Origin: Rotaria socialis
Lineage: Eukaryota > Rotifera > Eurotatoria > Philodinida > Philodinidae
DNA: 64,000 bases
NCBI GenBank assembly: GCA_905331475.1
Contig: CAJNYU010001113.1
Span: forward strand, 1-64,000
Direction of reading: 5' to 3'
Part shown: positions 61,035 through 64,000 of the stretch, piece by piece
How the letters are laid out: each line of letters opens with the position of its first letter
Position numbering within the stretch: the stretch's first letter is position 1
Translations under genes and position numbers: made by a program
The notes under the pieces: model-generated
Databases searched by the model: none
What the model was told of the DNA's origin: nothing
The model's input: only the letters and a program-made list of their open reading frames with translations

Positions 61035-63290
61035 CTAACTTCGAGAATACGGATGATAAGTAGGACTGGCAACAATGGTTGTTTTGGATTTTCCATGGTG
61101 ATTGTCGTGATCATAATCATTTTGATTACCCGGTGAATTACCTGTTTGCTGTCCAGTAGCACTATCGCCCATTGTACCACTCATACCTGTATTCATTGAT
61201 GGATAGTATGAGGAATAATCATAGCTAGCGCTATAGGCTATAGAAAGGAAAAAATGGATTTTAAAGACAAGCAGTTTAAAATTTACCATTGGGTTCAGCA
61301 TAAACACCTGTTGTTTGTGGAGCCCCGTAACCATATTGAGAGTAATAATCGCTGGGATTTACTGCTGTGGTCGATGATGTATATTGATACTGAGAATTCG
61401 ATTGATGCTCTGGATATTGAGAATAAGATGATGGTCCAGGGCTAGGAGCACCTGTTGAACCAGAACTACCATATGGGTATGTTGCAGGATTTGCCTGTTG
61501 ATTGTATGTGTAAGCATTCCAATGAGTATAGCTAGAAATGTAGTGATAATTGATTCAGTACTATTAGAATGTCTTAAAAATGATTTTGTATGACATAGTC
61601 TTTTATTTTGATTGATGATAGACAAGCGTGCTTGATAAATTATATCTGGTATTTTTATCTAGAGAAATTTTATATTACGAATCCTTATCTTTAACAAGAG
61701 GCCTATGGAACGCATCTAATGATCAACAAGAAATAAACGAACGTCGAAGAATCATCCATCATCTACTGGATTATTATTTATATATAATACTAATCTAATT
61801 CCACTGTTTTTTCTTCATTATATTAGAATTTTACTTATGTATCTATTACTATAAAACCTGGCACGTACGCTGAAATTTTCAAAATTCTAATCTTTTAACA
61901 TAAACAGTAACCTTGTTACAAAGTGCAATACGATATCTAAGATCAATTTAAGAAGATTGCATAAAAATGCAAAAAATTCAATTATAAAGTGCATTCAGGT
62001 ATGGCCCGAAGTCATCCGGATTGATTAGGCACGCATATTTTGTTTTTTGACAGTGGGTAAGCAAACAAAAAAATTTTGCCAGGTAGAAAAAAAATTATTT
62101 TAGTGTCCTAACTATAGATATGTTTATTTCTTATTTTATGATAAAGATAATCAACAAACGTTCTTACGCATCCTGTGTTTGATAAGCAGCACTTTGGCCA
62201 TACGATGGTACGCCAGCTCCATAATTTGAATACGTAGCTTGCTGTCCGTATGGATCATAGATTTGTTGTTGCAATTGTTGGTGTTGTTGATTGTTCATTG
62301 TTTTTGGTTTAGCACGTTTAACATCAACACTGATATCGCCAATGGTATGTCGTTGTAAACGAAGTACTTCTTGTGCTGCTTGTTCAGTTTGAAATGAAAT
62401 AAAACAGAATGGACGTCGTTCATTTTTTTCTTTATCGTATGGTAGATCGATTTCTATTTCAAAAAAATAATACTTTTATTTTTTACATCAGTCTTTATTC
62501 ATATCTTTTACCATCAATTTGACCAAATTTTGAAAAATATTCTCGTAATTTTGTATCAGGAAAACTTGGATCAAGGCCACCAATGAATACTTTACGATTA
62601 TTACTATACGGATTTGCACTAGCACCTGCGCCCATCATCATATTGGTATAAGGCACTGCTGATGTTGGGCCAACACCATATAGAGAAGATTGTGATGATA
62701 CATTATTATTAGTAATATTATTCATTTGATTGTTAGCTGCATTTAGACGACGATGTGCTGGTTTCGGATCAACTCTACGTCCTTTAACAAAATGATCGTT
62801 TTGAGAAAGAATTCTTTCAACAATATCTTTGGAATCGAATACGAGAAAAGCGAAACCACGACTACGTCCTGTTGATGGATCATGTTTAATTGAGCAATCA
62901 AGAACATTACCAAAACTAGAAAAATATTCACGTAAATCTTCTTGTGTTGTATCCCACGTCAAACCACCTGAAAATAAAACAATATATTCGTATTTCTTTC
63001 ACTTTCGATCTTACTCCTCTTTCTTTATTGGAAAACTTACCAACAAATAATTTTCTTTCATCTTCAGGTTTTGAGCCAGACGATGCGCCAGCACCACTCC
63101 CACTGCCTTGCGAATAACCTGTTTGTGATAAGTTTACATTCTGACTATCATTTATATCAACACTATAACCGTTTTCACCTTGGCCGTTATTGGTATGTTC
63201 AATATAACCACTATCACGAGCCGGTGATGCTGATGATATTTGACCGATACGAGATGTATCGAAGTCATTATCCGAATGTCTTGTCGTCAT
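61035..63290 (-). CDS. Two-RRM hnRNP, hnRNP D/Squid type
   Basis: Five in-phase exons (63290-63041, 62967-62512, 62453-62168, 61531-61287, 61237-61035) give 479 aa. A Gly/Ser-rich N-terminus precedes RRM1 (RNP2 LFVGGL 81-86, RNP1 RGFAFLVF 120-127) and RRM2 (RNP2 VFIGGL 210-215, RNP1 RPFCFISF 249-256). The tail is Gln/Tyr/Gly/Ser-rich and prion-like. Motifs such as LTWDTTQEDLREYFS and REYFSKFGQIDEIDLPYD match hnRNP D/AB and Drosophila Squid, nuclear-cytoplasmic mRNA-binding proteins acting in splicing, stability and localisation. RNP1 of RRM2 has Pro where Gly is usual. An acceptor-like ATCTAG lies 10 nt before the ATG. Intron 3 is 636 bp. Confidence 0.93.
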
Positions 63291-64000
63291 TTTATATGAA
63301 CTAGATTGAAGAGACAGAGAGAGAGAAATGAAAAAAAGGAAAAATGAATAACCTAGTTTCTTTTGATCGATAATTGTCATCGGAAATTTTCATTAATGAA
63401 GTACTTACATGATGTGTGTGCGTGTATATGTAATAACGAATTTATTTTGTTAATGTAATTAATGCACAAAAAGGGAAGTTGAAGCAAACGAACGCTAATA
63501 TGTAGGAATGAAAATCGAACAAAAAACTGCACACACGAATAACTGTAGCAGTAGGTAGAACGAGGACAAAGACTGTTGTCTGAAATAACGAAAACAAATA
63601 TACATTAAAAAAAATAAACAAAAAAGAAAAAGTCGAGGAAGACAAATATTTAGTTTGTATATGAATACAGTTCAAGTGATTGGTCAATATTGAATAGAGA
63701 TAAGACCAAAAAATCAAACTAATGAGAAGAGATAGTTTTTCTCGATCGATTGTGAAACAATAAGATTATTGGCTTTATAATCACTTTATTCATAATGCAG
63801 ACATTAAAACACGTGTCAACCGAATAATATGATCGTTATTGTTATTAAAAATTTCTTTTTTCCAATCATATGTTGTCACTGTGTGTTAGAGAGTGCCATG
63901 TTAGAACTCGGGCTATTTGACTCGATCAGGATGTCCGTTTGAATAATTAAGCTCAACATTTTTTTGATTTTGAAAAATTAATTAAAGACTGAAATTCTTC
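63291..64000. other. Upstream region of the hnRNP gene
   Basis: No exon is recognised. A (GA)n-like tract lies at about 63308-63330. An open frame at 63442-63717 (-) is Phe/Leu-rich without motifs and is not called. Confidence 0.45.

Noticed and set aside
1..64000. CRISPR arrays, bacterial operons, riboswitches, rRNA or complete tRNA genes
   Set aside because: None seen; the window is animal nuclear DNA and no cloverleaf or array with regular spacers was found.

Overview
The window looks like nuclear DNA of a small invertebrate animal. It is AT-rich, carries metazoan-only gene families (hairy/HES, ARNT, a Shaw-type K+ channel, an SGLT-type transporter, a rhodopsin-class GPCR), and has many short introns (often about 45-90 bp) that can be joined by eye into full open frames. 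Compact introns, many small foldback and Tc1/hAT relics, and frequent splice-acceptor-like sequences just before start codons fit a bdelloid rotifer best. That placement is inference, not proof.

Layout. 1-3.0 kb is repeat-rich: a dispersed repeat, an hAT transposase relic, a 634-bp foldback and a tRNA-derived SINE-like element. 3.5-5.2 kb (-) is a Shaw/Kv3-type potassium channel with an unusually poor voltage sensor. 8.5-9.9 kb (+) is an unrecognised 208-aa protein. 12.2-14.4 kb (+) is a Shisa-like single-pass membrane protein with a possible soluble alternative ending. 16.3-16.8 kb is another foldback. 17.6-19.3 kb (+) is a GPCR, convergent with an unknown disordered protein (19.5-21.2 kb, -). 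24.5-25.5 kb (+) is a DRC8/EFCAB2-like axonemal protein. 25.7-28.1 kb is a decayed Tc1-type transposon carrying nested GC-rich insertions, followed by a possible small cysteine-rich secreted peptide. 30-30.9 kb (-) is a hairy/HES repressor ending in WRPW, with long gene-free flanks. 36.1-37.6 kb (-) is a TMX-type ER thioredoxin. 38.4-41.6 kb (-) is an SGLT-family sodium cotransporter. 42.5-43.6 kb (-) is a CIA30-domain protein with a palindromic MITE in its intron. 43.9-46.7 kb (-) is adenylate kinase 2. 48.2-50.6 kb (-) is a PAPS transporter (SLC35B2 type). 51.5-52.2 kb is an hAT-type MITE. 54.4-55.8 kb (-) is an intronless type II membrane glycosyltransferase-like protein. 56.8-59.5 kb (-) is ARNT. 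61.0-63.3 kb (-) is a two-RRM hnRNP of the hnRNP D/Squid type.

No shared pathway links the genes; it is an ordinary animal gene neighbourhood. HES and ARNT are developmental/sensory bHLH regulators. The PAPS transporter and the glycosyltransferase-like protein would both act in the Golgi, and the TMX protein in ER redox folding. AK2 and the CIA30 gene lie head-to-tail 310 bp apart, and the downstream gene has an acceptor-like site touching its ATG, so a trans-spliced pair is possible.

The most novel signals are: (i) very short insertions ending CCCAGG...CCTGGG with 2-bp target duplications, found inside two unrelated transposons; (ii) acceptor-like AG at 0-10 nt before the ATG in most genes, suggesting spliced-leader trans-splicing; (iii) mutually exclusive exons that would switch the Shisa-like protein between secreted and membrane forms; (iv) the degenerate S4 of the K+ channel.
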